Below, one piece after another: positions 23,929 to 36,125 of a stretch of 60,000 bases of DNA. The stretch is from Cryptomeria japonica (lineage: Eukaryota; Streptophyta; Pinopsida; Cupressales; Cupressaceae). Location: positions 378,189,892 to 378,249,891 of the forward strand of contig NC_081415.1 in assembly GCF_030272615.1 (NCBI RefSeq), written 5' to 3'. The position numbers were made by a program, and so were the translations under genes. How positions within the stretch are numbered: the first letter of the stretch is position 1; each line of letters starts with the position of its first letter. Under the pieces are notes generated by a model. The model had not been told where the DNA came from. It ran no database searches and saw nothing but the letters and a program-made list of their open reading frames with translations.

Positions 23929-26900
23929 ATGGCAACTAATAGTTCAAGTTCATCTAGTTCATCCAGAGCTATCTTTCAGAGAGATATTCTTAGGCTTGAT
24001 GGAACAAATTACATAGTATGGAAGATTGAGATGGAGAATCATCTGAGATGTCTTGGCAAGGAGATTTGGGAGATCACATAGAATGGTGTTACACCTTATA
24101 ATCCAGCATCTAGAAATCCTCCCTCTGAAAAACTTGGATAAGGAGCTTGAGAATGATTGTAGAGAAAGAGAAGCCTTCTTGTGTGCACTTTCTGATCAAC
24201 AAATAATGAGATTATCTAACAAATCATCTGGAAAGGCTATATGAGATAATTCGAAGACTCTTAATGAAGGTGATCCTATAGTGAAGATTGCTAAACTTGA
24301 TGTCTACCAGGTGAGATATTAAAACCTGAAGATGGAAGAAGGTGAAAGGATTACTACATTTTAGGAAAGGATAAATGAGATTGTTATGGGAATTCAATGA
24401 TGTGGTGGAACTCTGAGTGAAGATGAAATTGTTTCTAAAGTTCTAAGAGCCCTACCACTAGCTTACAAGATGAAGGCTACTGGTATTAATGAGTTGAGAA
24501 CAATGGCTATTACGTCTGTTAACAGAGATACCCTGGTTGGGAAATTATTTGGTTTTGAGCTTAAAGAATTTGGACCCTCTGGAGTTGTGAAGTCTAAACC
24601 TGCTTTTCATGCATCTGCACTAGCAACCACTAAGATATATTGGAAAGCTCTATATGCAAAGGAATTGGATGATATGAAGAGAGAAGAAGATGATGAGTTT
24701 GAGCAGCTTGAAGCACTATTTTCTAGAAGAGTACCTAAAAGACCGGTAGGAAGTAAGTATGAAGGTAAAACACCTTTTAAATGTTTTGCATGTAATAAGA
24801 TTGGTCATTTTGCATCTAGATGTCCTAAAAGGAATTCAAGATTTGAAGAAAGAGTTAGAAGATATTTTAAGCCTAACCCTAGATATTAGAACAAGTATAA
24901 GTAAGGAAAAAAAATAGACAAATCATGTTACATAGCAGACGAGGAAGGCATTACTAATTCTGATGGTGAACCGACAGAAGATTTTGCTAGTGAATCCAGA
25001 AATGGAAAGGAATGGGTGTTCTTGGCTATCAAGGAAGATGTTCCGGTATTGGAAGAGAATGTACCTAAAGAGAAGGAACTTGCTGCTAAAATTGAAGACA
25101 AGGATGAATGGGTAATTGACAGTGGTTGTTCACATCATATGACTGGAGATAAAGGGAACTTTCTATCTTTGCAAGAATTTGATTACGGTTTGGTTAGATT
25201 TGGAGACGACAAGTCATGTATGATCAAAGGAAAATGAACTATATCACTGGATGGTAAGAACGATACTGATAATGTTTATTATGTTGAAGGTTTAAGGCAT
25301 AATCTTTTGAGTGTAGGACAATTGGTAGATAAGAGATTTCAATTACAGTTCAAGGATGGAAAATGCAAAATTATTAATAGATTTGGTTTGGAGATTGCAA
25401 CTGGTACACAAACATAAGGTAATATATTTCATTTGAATTCCGGTGAGAAGACATGCTTAATTGTACAAATTGATGAGAGTTGGCTACAACATAAAAGGCT
25501 GTGTCATGTGAATTTTGATTACAATGTGAAGATCAGTTTAACTAGGCAGTTAGAGATATACCTAAGATTGTGAAGCCCTATAATCTCGTATGTAAAGAAT
25601 TTCAAATGGGTAAATAGGTTAGAACCTCTTTTAGGAGTATACAAGATAAATCTAATAATGTTCTTGTTCTTATTTATACTTATTTGTGTGGCCCTACTAG
25701 AGTTAAAAGTTTTCAAGGTGATAGATATTTCATGCTAATCATTGATGATTATTCTAGAATGATGTGGGTTACTTTTCTAAGGGAGAAATCAGAGGCTTTT
25801 GAAAAGTTTAAAATCTTTAAGGCTAAAGTGGAAATTGAGATAGGATTGAAGATTAAATGTTTGAGGTCAGATCATGGTGGAGAATTCACATCCAGTGAGT
25901 TTAATTTTTGTGAGAAGCATGGTATAACGAGACAATTTTCTGCTCCCCAGACACCTCTAGAGAATGGAGTTGTGGAAAGGAAGAACATAACTATCTTGGA
26001 TGCTGCTAGAATGATGGAAGCTAGTCTACCTCATATCTACTAGAGAGAAGCAATGAGCATAATGGTTTATACATTCAACATAGTACATATTAAAGGAGAA
26101 ATTGGTAAGACACCTTATGAATTATGGTTTGGCAATACACCTACAGTTAAGTATTTCAAAATCTTTGGTAGTAAATGTTATATCAGGAGAGATGATATCA
26201 TTGGCAAATTTGATCCTAGATGTGAAGAAGGCATATTTCTTGGTTATTCTAATGAAAGAAAAGCATATAGATGTTATAACAAGAGATTGCAAAGAATTGT
26301 GGAGAGTGCTAATGTCAAGGTGGATGAGCTGAATAGAGGTCAAATTAGAGTTTATGAGAAAGAACCAGCGGTGGAAATGATTATATCTAAATCGGTAGCA
26401 CCTCAAAGTGTTGAACTAGTTACTCCAACAGTATCAAAAAATTCACAAGTAATTGAAGAACCAGGAAGAGCAACATAAAGTCAGAAGACTCCTAGGTATG
26501 TGAGATTGAATCATTCAGAAAATCAGATCATTGGGGATAATAACAATTGAGTAATGACAAGAAGAATACTGCAAACTAATGAGGTATATTTAATTGCTCA
26601 AGTTGAACCAGTATCAATAATTGAGGCATGTAAAGATGAATATTGGTTGAAAGATATGGAAGAAGAATTAGATCAGATTGAGAAGAATAACACATGGACT
26701 TTAGTTCCCCAACCTAAAAATAAGAATGTTATTGGAACTAAATGGGTTTTTAGGAATAAATTGAATGAGGATGGTCAAGTTGTAAGGAATAAGGCTAGAT
26801 TGGTTTGTAAAGGATATTATCAGAAGGAAGGAACTGATTATGGTAAGACTTTTACACCTGTAGCTAGGATTGAAGCTGTAAGATTATTTCTTGCCTATGC

Positions 26901-28133
26901 TGCCCATAAAACTACAAGGTTTATCAGATGGATGTTAAGTGTGCATTTTTGAATGGGGATCTTGATGAGGAAGTTTATATTGAGCAACCTAATGGTTTTT
27001 CATTATCAAATGATATAAACATGGTTTGTAGGCTAAGGAAAGTTGTATATGGATTGAAACAGGCACCTAGAGCTTGGTATGCAAGGTTGGATAAATATCT
27101 TTTGAAGCTTGGTTTTACTAAGGATAATGTTGACAGTAATTTATATTATAAGATCACTGATGATGATATACTAATTATTGAAGTATTTGTTGATGACATT
27201 ATTTTTGGCGGTGAAGATAAGTTGTGCATGGAATTTTCTAAGAATATGGAGAAAGAATTTGAAATGTCTATGATTGGGGAAATGAAATTTTTCTTAGGTT
27301 TGCAGATTATTCAGACTGACAAAGGTATTTTCATCTATCAAACTAAGTATGCTAGGGAATTGTTGAAGAAATTTGGTATGGGAGATTCTAAACCGGTAAT
27401 TACTCCTATGATTATAAGTGAGAAATTGACAAGAAAAGATGTTTCTGCACCAATAAATCCTACAAGATTTGTGATTGGAGGTCTGCTTTATTTGACTTAG
27501 ACTAGGCCTGACATAATGAATGTTGTTTGTATTGCATCTAGATTTCAGAGTGATCCTAGAGAAAATCATGAGAGTATGGTGAAATTTGTTTTTAGATACT
27601 TGCAAGGTACATCAGAATATGGTTTGTGGTACCCTAAGGATGATGGCTTTAGTTTATGTGCATATACAAATTCTGATTGGGCTGGAGACGTTGATGACTA
27701 GAAAAGTACTTCCGGTGGAGCTTTCTTTCTTGGAAAGAAATTGGTTTCATGGATTAGCAAGAAACAATCATGTACTTATTTATATACTACTGAAGCTGGG
27801 TATGTTGTTGCAGCTACTAACTATACACAAGTTTTATGGATGAAGCAAATGTTGAAGGATATCAAAGTGCATTGCATTGGACCGGTAGTTATTCACTATG
27901 ATAACTCTACTACTATTAGCATATCAAAGAATCCGATATTTAACTCTAAGACAAAGCACATATATATCAAGTATAACTTTTTGAAGGAGAAGGTGGAAGA
28001 AAATGAAGTCATATTGGTTTATGTGAACACTAAAGAACAGATTGCAGATATTTTCACTAAACCTTTGCCTAAAGAACCATTTGAGTACTTGAGAGACATG
28101 TTAGGGGTTTCTACCCCTCTGACAAAGAACTGA
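23929..28133 (+). pseudogene. copia B gag-pol polyprotein
   Basis: The start ATG at 23929 opens a Ser-rich leader, then LDGTNYIVWKIEMENHL of a copia gag. The zinc knuckle CX2CX4HX4C (CFACNKIGHFASRC) is at 24782-24823. The protease motif DSGCSHHMTG is at 25118. The pre-integrase HHCC finger keeps its His residues (QHKRLCH), but the second Cys of CX2C is Phe (VCKEF). The integrase core is open 25684-26043 with all three acids (IDDYSR, LRSDHGGEF, ENGVVERKN). RT spans about 26626-27450 ([37 protein letters not shown]). RNase H follows to the TGA at 28131 (NSDWAGDVDD, TTEAGYVVAATNY, DIFTKPLP). In life it would encode virion core, maturation, integration and cDNA synthesis. At least fourteen stops and two or more frameshifts (near 24090 and 26925) inactivate it. 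Confidence 0.95.
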
Positions 28134-28552
28134 TTGATTCTTTTTGGCATCAGTTCGATATGCATTATTAGAGATATTTTTCATTTTGACACTAATGTGG
28201 GGATGCTACTACTCAGGGAGAGTAGTTAGCTTTGTGATTCAGTAGTTTATGTTTTTGCTTTGATATTTTTGTCATATTTCTGGCATTGATGTCAAAGGGG
28301 GAGAGATATTGATGTGAAAAAGAAAAAATATTAAGAAGTTGTATACATTAGGGGGAGAGATATATGTGTAATTAAGATCTTTACAGAGATATCATTCACA
28401 GGGGGAGTTTGGTCTCTATTTTAGAACTTCATTGCTATATCTTTATGTGGGAGATTCTTGGTTGTCTTCTATTGGGGGAGACTTGTTTGGCATTTCTTGG
28501 TACTTAGATGTTTTTCACATCTAGTGTTGCCATGAATGCTAAAGGGGGAGAT
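28134..28552 (+). other. copia B 3' UTR with five polypurine-like tracts
   Basis: Runs of the type AAAGGGGGAGA occur at about 28295, 28350, 28399, 28473 and 28541. The last (AAAGGGGGAGATT) directly precedes the 3' LTR and is the expected primer for plus-strand synthesis. Two of the copies (28295, 28541) follow a GGCATTGATGTCAA- or CCATGAATGCTAA-like phrase, so this is a degenerate repeated module. Confidence 0.75.
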
Positions 28553-29777
28553 TGTTGGCCATTTGGAGGAATTGATATTGTGTTGCATTGATGTCAACAC
28601 TAGCTATTTTGGATGCTTTACCAACACCCTTCTGGTCTCGGTAGGTTGAGTGGTTTTTGGTTGGTTTGGATCCGACATGATCCGGTATGCTCCGGTATGG
28701 ATTGGTTATGGAATTGGCTTATTCATGATACTCATATTCATATTCAGTCAGTTGGTCTTGGTCTGGTGATCGGATGTTGTCCTACTTGCTAGGAAGCTTG
28801 TTTTGTGATTCCAGTGAGGGTTTCATTGACATAGCTTTTGTTGAATATCTTTGATGAATTGCATAAGTGGTGTTAGTACAACTTTTGATGGAGATTCTGA
28901 ATGATGATGGTGATCATGTTTGAGACTTGGCGAATGGAGATCATTGCTTTAGCGTGTGGACCTATATTGGGTCCGGGCTGATCTAGGTTATGGACCAACT
29001 TAATGTAACATGTGGATTGGACCTCTCAATGTGTTTATGGGATGTCTTATGTGTTGGATATTGTTTGTTTGGTTAAGGCCGACATGTTCTGTAATTATGT
29101 AATTGATTTATTGTCTGGTGGCTGACCTGATTGTTTATGGTCAAGGGTTTGTATATATGATGTAAGATCTCATTGTAGATCATCATGGTATATGGTCAAG
29201 GAATGGGATATGGATATGTAATGTGCGAATAATGTAATATCATTCAGGAAGAGGATTTGGTCGATCATTGGAGATCAAATTGGGTTTATATAAGAGGATT
29301 TAGGCCTCCAAGTATTGAGCTTAATCAGAACTGTACTCAGGAATAGGAGATGCTATCTTTGTAGTTCATTCCTTCTTCTAGATTGTAGTTTGGATTTCTA
29401 TGTAGTTAGTGAGACTCCTTTTGTGATGAGAAGTGTGCTCTAGGTTGTTGGCCTTCTTGCAAGTGCAGGCCCCTTAATTGTAATTCACATACTTACTGCA
29501 TAAGTATTATCTGACTATGGGTAGGCTTCCCACCATGGTTTTTCCCTTTACCGAGTTCTCCTTGTATAAATCTTGGTGTCATGTGGATGGTATTTATTCT
29601 TTGATTATTGTTTATGCTTAATTGGTTTAACTTATATTTTGTTATTTGGTTTAAGCATTCTATTATTAATGTTTTCGGTTCTAGTATTAAAGTTTTAATT
29701 GCTAAAAGTTCTGGTAATCTGTGACAACTAATTCACCCCCCTCTCAGTTGTCTTCCGAATATTTGAACTGTCTAACA
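28553..29777 (+). repeat. copia B 3' LTR
   Basis: Starts TGTTGGCCATTTGG and ends TCTAACA, followed by the target duplication caaac. The length is 1,225 bases against 1,240 for the 5' LTR. The start retains TG where the 5' LTR has TA. Confidence 0.9.
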
Positions 29778-30627
29778 CAAACACCATAAGACCCCCTACT
29801 TGTCACCCACCCAAGTACATTCTAAATTAGGACTTCCAATCTCCATTCATAGCATACAATGGATAATCTCAAGACATATACCCCCTGGACATCCCTAGAA
29901 GGGTTTCTCAACATACACAAAAAGGTTGTCTACCCTCCCAAGCTCCCAAAGTTAAAAGGAAGTCTTATTGCTGCAACACTGTCCTTTTGTGACAATCATA
30001 TAGGCTTGGGACAACCATACTCACATGGACCATTCTTTGTTCACTACCCTTCAAATGCAAATAATGATGATGGGGATTCACCCTACTACTCCTCTGACAT
30101 CAAACTCAACACACAATCCACTCATAAACTTGTAAAGTGTAGTGATTTGAATTCACTGTCAAACTACAATAGTCAATGTGATTTTGTGGACAGTCAAATA
30201 TTTGTTTGTTTGCTATGATTCTTTAGGTTATCAAACACTTGGAATATGTTGGGAACCCTCTTACACACCCAACCCAACCTTTACTTTAATGACTCAAAAT
30301 GATACAAATAGGTCCAAATAGGTCCATAAGACCCTTACACATCATCAAACATCATACTTGACCTATTGAGACATATTTTCCACATTAGGTCAATTTTGTC
30401 AATATGTACCAACATGGCTCCTACTAGGACTCAACATACAAACCAATGGTCTTAATGACCTTATTACATCACATATGGTATTTCAAGACCTTATTCACAA
30501 ATTTTATCCTTCAAAACACAGAAGACTCATAATTTGCCTCACAGAGGCCTAAGGACAACTTAGGTGCTCCTGCACCAATTTCTTTCTTTCTTTTGTATAA
30601 ATTTTATCATTATATTTCCGCTAATTT
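29778..30627. other. flanking DNA with a 119-codon open frame of no known family
   Basis: This continues the sequence into which copia B inserted. The only sizeable frame (29859-30218) has no recognised domain, no relatives elsewhere in the window and ordinary local composition. I do not call it a gene. A short direct repeat, AAATAGGTCC twice, lies near 30307. Confidence 0.4.
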
Positions 30628-31409
30628 TGAAGTAGTCACCAGTGAGGAGGGACCTCAAGGAGATTAGTCCAAACCAATCAGAAAGAGTAAAAACAATGGA
30701 AGCACATAGACATGATGGAGGCAATACATAACAAATGCTTTTATTGCATGAATTTTGATTACATCCAACCAGTAACAACCTAGTTACAACATACTGGCAC
30801 ATAGGCCTGGTAGAATAGGTCACAACCGGGACCTTGAATCAAAATATCTATCTTCTAGGCATAGTATATCTCTGATTGATTTCATTCTAAAGAATTATTA
30901 CAAATATATATATTGATCCAAAGGATCCAGTCGGACCAATATGATCAAAACCCAAAGAACAAGACCTAACGTGCAAAATGAACAAGGTTGGCCTCCGCCA
31001 AGAGATTCCTCTGAAAATCCAAAGGATGAAATGTAGAAGGTTGGCCACACACCAAGAAACATCAAGATCAATGTCCAAGGCTCCACAAGCTTTAGAATGG
31101 GTTTTGGTAGATCACCAAAATAGGTCTTCGGCAACTGGTAACAAAGGAACAACCGATAACAAAGGAACAACCAGTAACAAGAAACTATCATGGAAATCGG
31201 TAGTGATATCTTGCCAGAAAGTGATCCAAATGAGATGTTGTTTAAAAGAAAGAAAGATGATCAAGTCTTCAAGTAGAATCCAACTCCATAGGATCTCGTG
31301 AGCCAAAATCGGGACACACAGAAAGGAACACTAAAACTGCAAACAAAACAGAAAGGAAATGTTTTTGGTTGATGCAAGATTGTTGTGAATCGGGGATGCT
31401 CCTACATCA
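30628..31409 (-). mobile_element. solo LTR, chromovirus family of 12390-13151
   Basis: On the reverse strand it starts TGATGTAGGAGCATCC and ends GGTGACTACTTCA, the same ends as the chromovirus LTR at 12390-13151. The middle blocks also align, including the CTGGCAAGATATC region and GGTCCCGGTTGTGACC. The flanks are aattt (30623-30627) and gattt (31410-31414), a 5-bp duplication with one mismatch. No internal region is attached, so it arose by LTR-LTR recombination. A short degenerate repeat (GGTTGTTCCTTTGTTA-like, about three copies) lies near 31135-31185. Confidence 0.85.
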
Positions 31410-31553
31410 GATTTGTGAAGCAACAACAAATAAGGGTTTTATCTCTATAATTTTGTTGCATGAAATTTATTATTTTATCTTTTTTTAAAGATAAAAAAAT
31501 TAATTATTATCATTTTTTTTAATGCAGGTGCTCTATTATGTAGGGAGGTGTGG

Positions 31554-31650
31554 CCTCCATATGGAGGTCACATCTCCATATGGGAGGCATTGCCCAACCA
31601 TATGGGGGTGTGATCCCCTATAGGTGTCAAGCACCTCCATAGGGAGGGGT
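31554..31650. repeat. cluster of CATATGG-centred palindromes
   Basis: A perfect 14-base palindrome, CCTCCATATGGAGG, sits at 31554-31567. Three further variants follow, centred near 31581, 31602 and 31640 (CTCCATATGGGAG, ACCATATGGGGGT, CACCTCCATAGGGAGG). The G/C-rich patch stands out from its AT-rich surroundings and could fold into several alternative hairpins. Confidence 0.65.
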
Positions 31651-32785
31651 GAGTATATAAACATATATTTTGTGTGTGAACTATAATTATCTTTAAAAAA
31701 ACATGTTTATACAAATACATTTTTTTGTCTTTTTCTATATATGCAGAGAGGAAAATAGGGTTAATGTATATACATGAGTACATAAAAAATATAAAGCGAC
31801 ACTGGGAACATAGTTTCCTAAAATATACCCATTTGAATCTCAAACAAAACGGAGGATAATTTTTTGAATATTTTTGGACTTCCTATGAGTTAGAAATCAA
31901 CAAAAAAAAGTAAAAGTTCACATGCTCAATGAAGGGTTTTAATTAAATAAGTGCTAGTTACTTAACTCTAGACTAACAATGCTCATCATACCATCTTCTA
32001 AACTCAGATTCCATGGTAAACAATAGGTTAATTCCAAATAAAAGCTGATTTAATCATCATTTAGTAACATAAAATCTAAAAAGAAAACAAAGAATTCTTT
32101 CATCGTCATTCACTTCCAATAAGAAAATAGAAAATTTCTTTAAACAATAAAATGATTTCAATCTCATAGTACTATAGGTAAAATCTTCAAGCCTCCTTCA
32201 TTTCATCCAAAACCATAAATCATACCAATTTTAATACAATCAATAATTTCTTTGAATATGCTATATTTTACATCTTGCTTATGGTTACAGCATCATTTTT
32301 AGTAAATCAACACAATGGTTTCCACACCAAACAACATTGTACATTAATTTTTTTTGTAAACCCTTCCTATAAAATAAAATAAAGTCTAAGGAGCCCATGG
32401 GGTGCTCACTTCCCATCCATAGTACTGAATATTAGTCCACCCTTGAGATAGCGGTTGAGACTCTACTCTGGGTTATAGTCATGCCACACAAATCATCAAA
32501 TTTTTTGAAATACATCCCCAACAACACATTTAAAGCCATGAGAATTCATATAATAACACATTAAGTTACAAATAGCACATTAACTTACAACTCACACAAA
32601 AAAAATTTCACAGGTTCAACACATCCCACCCACACAAGGAGAATATAGCTCACACCGTCCAAAGGGTGTGGAGGGCACCTCCGCAAGCATTATATTAGAA
32701 TAATTACTCATAAAGTCTCCATTATAATTCTCATTTCTCATCTCAAAGATAAGAATTTAACAAATTAAATTCCACATATTAGCAA

Positions 32786-32953
32786 AGTGGTACACATACC
32801 ACATAAAAATATTACTATGGGTACTCATATCCCTTCAGTAAGATTAACATAATAGAATGATGATCATGGGTACTCATACCCTTCAAGTAACATAAACATA
32901 ACAAAATAGTGGTACACATACCACATAGAAATATTATGGGTACTCATACCCCT
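32786..32953. repeat. 122-bp repeat with two small hairpins per unit
   Basis: AGTGGTACACATACCAC occurs at 32786 and again at 32908, each followed by a GGGTACTCATACCC-type segment, with one extra such segment between. Both phrases are stem-loops: GTGGTA/TACCAC and GGGTA/TACCC. Confidence 0.65.
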
Positions 32954-33194
32954 TCCTGAGAGTGCCACACCCTACCCTTGGACAAACCAAGGACTCTTTC
33001 CTTCCCCATGGAAAGATAGGTTATCTCTTCACACAAAGAAAACAATAAAATCAAAGTGAAATAAATTTGAGAAGAAATTTTTTGGCAAAACACATGCACA
33101 AAATTCCCCAAATCCACACCAACACTCATACAACCATACAAATAACCAAATATAATCAATATAATGAAGATCAAAGACACACAATAAATTAAAG

Positions 33195-33803
33195 ATTAGA
33201 GATCAATGACAAATCAATAAAAAATGACAAAGAGATTTATTTGATAAATGACAATTGGTAAAGGATCAATGATTGATCAATCCAAAATGACAAGGATTTA
33301 TGATTGATTGAGACTGATGATGAATAGATCAAAGACTGACAAAATGGTTGATTTGATAAAGATTGACTAAGATCAATGACAAATTGATCAAAATTGATAA
33401 AGAGATTGAATTGATTGATAATTGAAGATTGGAAATGATCCAAAATAATCCAAATTGATTGACAATTGATCAAAGATGATTAATATCATAAATGAAAAAT
33501 GTTTAGGACAAAACCCTAATTGACACTGATTAGGTTTATAATGAGGCCCAATTGATATGACAGGTTGATCACGGTCATTGATTACGAATCAAAATTGATT
33601 TTGAAAAGGCCTGATTCAAATGCAAGAGATTGGAATCAAATAGGAAAATAAGTAGAAGAATGACATGATGTTGACAAATGATACATATCAAACACATGGC
33701 ATAGAGGAAAGTCTTAGCAAATGCCAAAACCCTAAAATAAGGTAACACAGATACATTAGATTATGAAATTGTAAGCGTTAACCATTTTTTAGATGCCTAT
33801 ATT
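33195..33803 (-). repeat. dispersed repeat, inverted partner of 52742-53304
   Basis: Read on the reverse strand it aligns with the plus strand of 52742-53304, with shared blocks such as CCTTATTTTAGGGTTTT, TCTTGCATTTGAAT and a long ATTGATCAAA-rich section. On the reverse strand it is preceded by AAAGAGGGGCAAAATA, which looks like a polypurine tract. It may therefore be an LTR belonging to a reverse-strand element such as the gag remnant at 37.2-37.8 kb. Confidence 0.7.
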
Positions 33804-34046
33804 TTGCCCCTCTTTAAGACAATGTGATTCCGAGTGTTGTTTCAAAGAAAAGTCAAGAATAATGCCCCAGACAACGAAAAGGTATATGCATGCCCTCTTG
33901 AGGAATTTGTCAAAAAAATCTAGAAAAGAGGCCAATTGATTGACAACAATGACAAGAAGCCACTAGTTTGAACAAATTGAAAATTGAAGGTGAGAGGAAA
34001 AAGATACAAGCATTACAAGGTAAAACCACTATTTTTTCTTAACAAC

Positions 34047-34478
34047 CATCACATTTAGGAATACATAAGAATGAGATGGATCTAAGACATAGACCTAGAT
34101 TCTTATATGTTTCTAGGGGCTTAGATGCCTCTTCTTTCTCTTGAGCTGAATTAAATTATTGAAGATACTAAAATTAGGGTAAATGTGTTGAAATGAAGGT
34201 AAAAATGCAAAAAACAAAGAGCTACAGTCATTTGGATCCAACCATGAACCTAGATCTAAAGATTATAAGAGTATTTTGACCTATTCCTTGAAGGAGATCC
34301 TAATTTTTTGAGATTGGGATGGTGATTGCCATGGTCCTCCGCACTTTTTGCACTCCAATGAGGGATCTCTTCATCTCTATAAATAATGTTGATTCTGAAG
34401 ATCACAACCATGTACCTTCTTCCTATACACTAAAAGAAGGGGAAATAGGTTGGGAATAGGGGTTTGCCTAAGTCAAAC
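34047..34478 (+). repeat. 430-bp dispersed repeat, copy 1
   Basis: Direct repeat of 42876-43312. The shared run starts AACAACCATCACATTTAGG and ends near TGTCAAA. TATAAATA at 34378-34385 lies in the context CTTCATCTCTATAAATA, a plausible core promoter reading rightward. No terminal repeats or target duplication were found. Confidence 0.75.
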
Positions 34479-35782
34479 CTTAGTTAAGGAATTAACCTTC
34501 AAATAAGTATTGCAAATATTGAAATAAACAATGGAAAGAGATACCTCAGATTTGTAATGATTGATAATGATGATTTTCTTCTTGAATGTAATCACATATG
34601 TTGTATGGAATGGCATGAACATTCCAAAACCCTAATCATACACACATTATTGCATATGGATGATGTAATGTTACTCCACAATAGATGAATGAAGAATATT
34701 CAACCTTGAAGACCTCTAAAAAAATCTTGATGATGAACACTTCAATGCTTGAATGCTTAATTTCTTGGATTTGAAGACTTGCTAGGATTGAAATGAATTG
34801 ATTAATATATTTATATATGATATCCTAGGTCAATTTAACTATTAGGTTGACCTCCAACAATCATGTTAAGTCATCGGCATAATTTCTCATTGGAGAGATA
34901 GGTTCAAATGTTCTCTTAAGAAATGGGTCCCAATGAGGGGGGACCAAGGTGATAGTACCCTAGTCCTCATCAATCAGGGATAAAAATTTGGGCTAAGGAA
35001 GGACACCCCTCTAGGGAGCCATTTAGTTGGTGTATTAGGCATAAAAGTGGGAGTCTGAACAGACTCAAATAGATGATGAGGGGGAGACACACTATAGTAG
35101 CACAACAAATATGAGGTGTAAATTGGCCTCATGACAATTTAGGATGCTACATTTATCGCCCACTTTAACGAGAGTATGAGTCTATGCAAATACTTATGGT
35201 AAAGTACACAAAAGAGAGATGAAGAAGAGGAGCATAATCACAAGGAGTATAAGACATCACTAATTTCAAGGAGCTAATCCCCCAATGTTAGGATCTTAAC
35301 TAACTTAAATGCATGCAAGGGAACAAAAAACAAAAACAAAAAGGAAAATAAAAGCAAAAACAAAGAGAAAGAGACCAACCAAGGCAAAAGACATACAACA
35401 CAAAAGCTAAGAAAAACCAAAAGACCTCAAGTCAACTAGCCGAAGAGACTCTGAGATCAAAATGTCTCAACCACTAATATCATTCTTGAAAAATACCATC
35501 TCAAAAACACAAACAATCACATAAAAGAAAAGCATGCATCATCCATGAATTACAAATAGAGAAGCTTATGAGCTCATAAGAAGAAAAGAAAGAGGGAACA
35601 TAAATACACCCTAGATGTTTTTTTCTAGGTGATTCATGAGAAGATTGATGAAAGAGGACATGGATATAAATCCTAGATGTGTTTTTCTAGGTGATCCATG
35701 TTGGGGAGAAAAGTAGGAATAGTCTAGATGTGTATTTCTAGTTCCACTCATCCTCATGTATGTGTGAAAGTGATGTTTGGTT
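34479..35782. other. no gene; possible reverse-strand LTR start at 35153
   Basis: No coding region seen. On the reverse strand, position 35153 begins TGTAGCATCCTAAATTG, which resembles the start of a plant gypsy LTR. It is preceded by AAAGTGGGCGATAAA. I could not find the other end. Three degenerate copies of a phrase like CTAGATGTGTTTTTCTAG lie at about 35612, 35671 and 35723. Confidence 0.35.
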
Positions 35783-36125
35783 TCAATCTATAACACCCCA
35801 TATAAGAGTTTTTTTCCTCTATTTCAAGCATGCATCAACCTGTTTAGATATATAATATAAATGCCAAAGGGGGGATATCTGGTTTTGGGAACATCTCATA
35901 TAAGAGTTTGATTGCTCTGGTTTTGAGAATGTGTAACCCTATTTAACACAAATACATGCTTGGTTTTGAAGACATCCCATGTAAGAGTTTATTTTCTCTA
36001 GTTTTGGTGATGTGCACCCTATCTAAGACATATATCAAATGCTACATCTGGTTTCGAGCATGAAACATCTCATATAAGAGTTTGTTTTCTTTTGTTCCAA
36101 GTTTGAACACCTCATTTAAGACGTG
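35783..36125. repeat. about 85-bp tandem array, four copies
   Basis: Each unit contains CTGGTTTTG-like sequence, then CATCTCATATAAGAGTTTG and a spacer. Units begin near 35783, 35879, 35961 and 36047. A shorter relative of the unit (CTAGTTTCAAG with CCCCATCTAAGAC) is seen at 50570-50660. Confidence 0.7.

Larger units (their letters stand above)
22631..29777 (+). mobile_element. Ty1/copia element B, full length, decayed
   Basis: Two LTRs (22631-23870 and 28553-29777) bound a complete copia internal region: primer-binding site, gag, protease, integrase, RT, RNase H and polypurine tract. The perfect 5-bp target duplication is caaac (22626-22630 and 29778-29782). Over about 115 aligned LTR bases that I compared by eye (from CGGTAGGTTGAG), about 10 differ. 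Part of the region downstream is more diverged. This is an old insertion. Total length is 7,147 bases. Confidence 0.95.
31410..33194. other. no gene; hairpin-rich non-coding sequence
   Basis: There is no supportable coding region. Two structured stretches are listed separately (31554-31650 and 32786-32953). The rest is AT-rich with A/T runs. Confidence 0.5.

Noticed and set aside
29859-30218. 119-codon open frame as a host gene
   Set aside because: No domain, no homologue in the window and no signals; such a frame can arise by chance.
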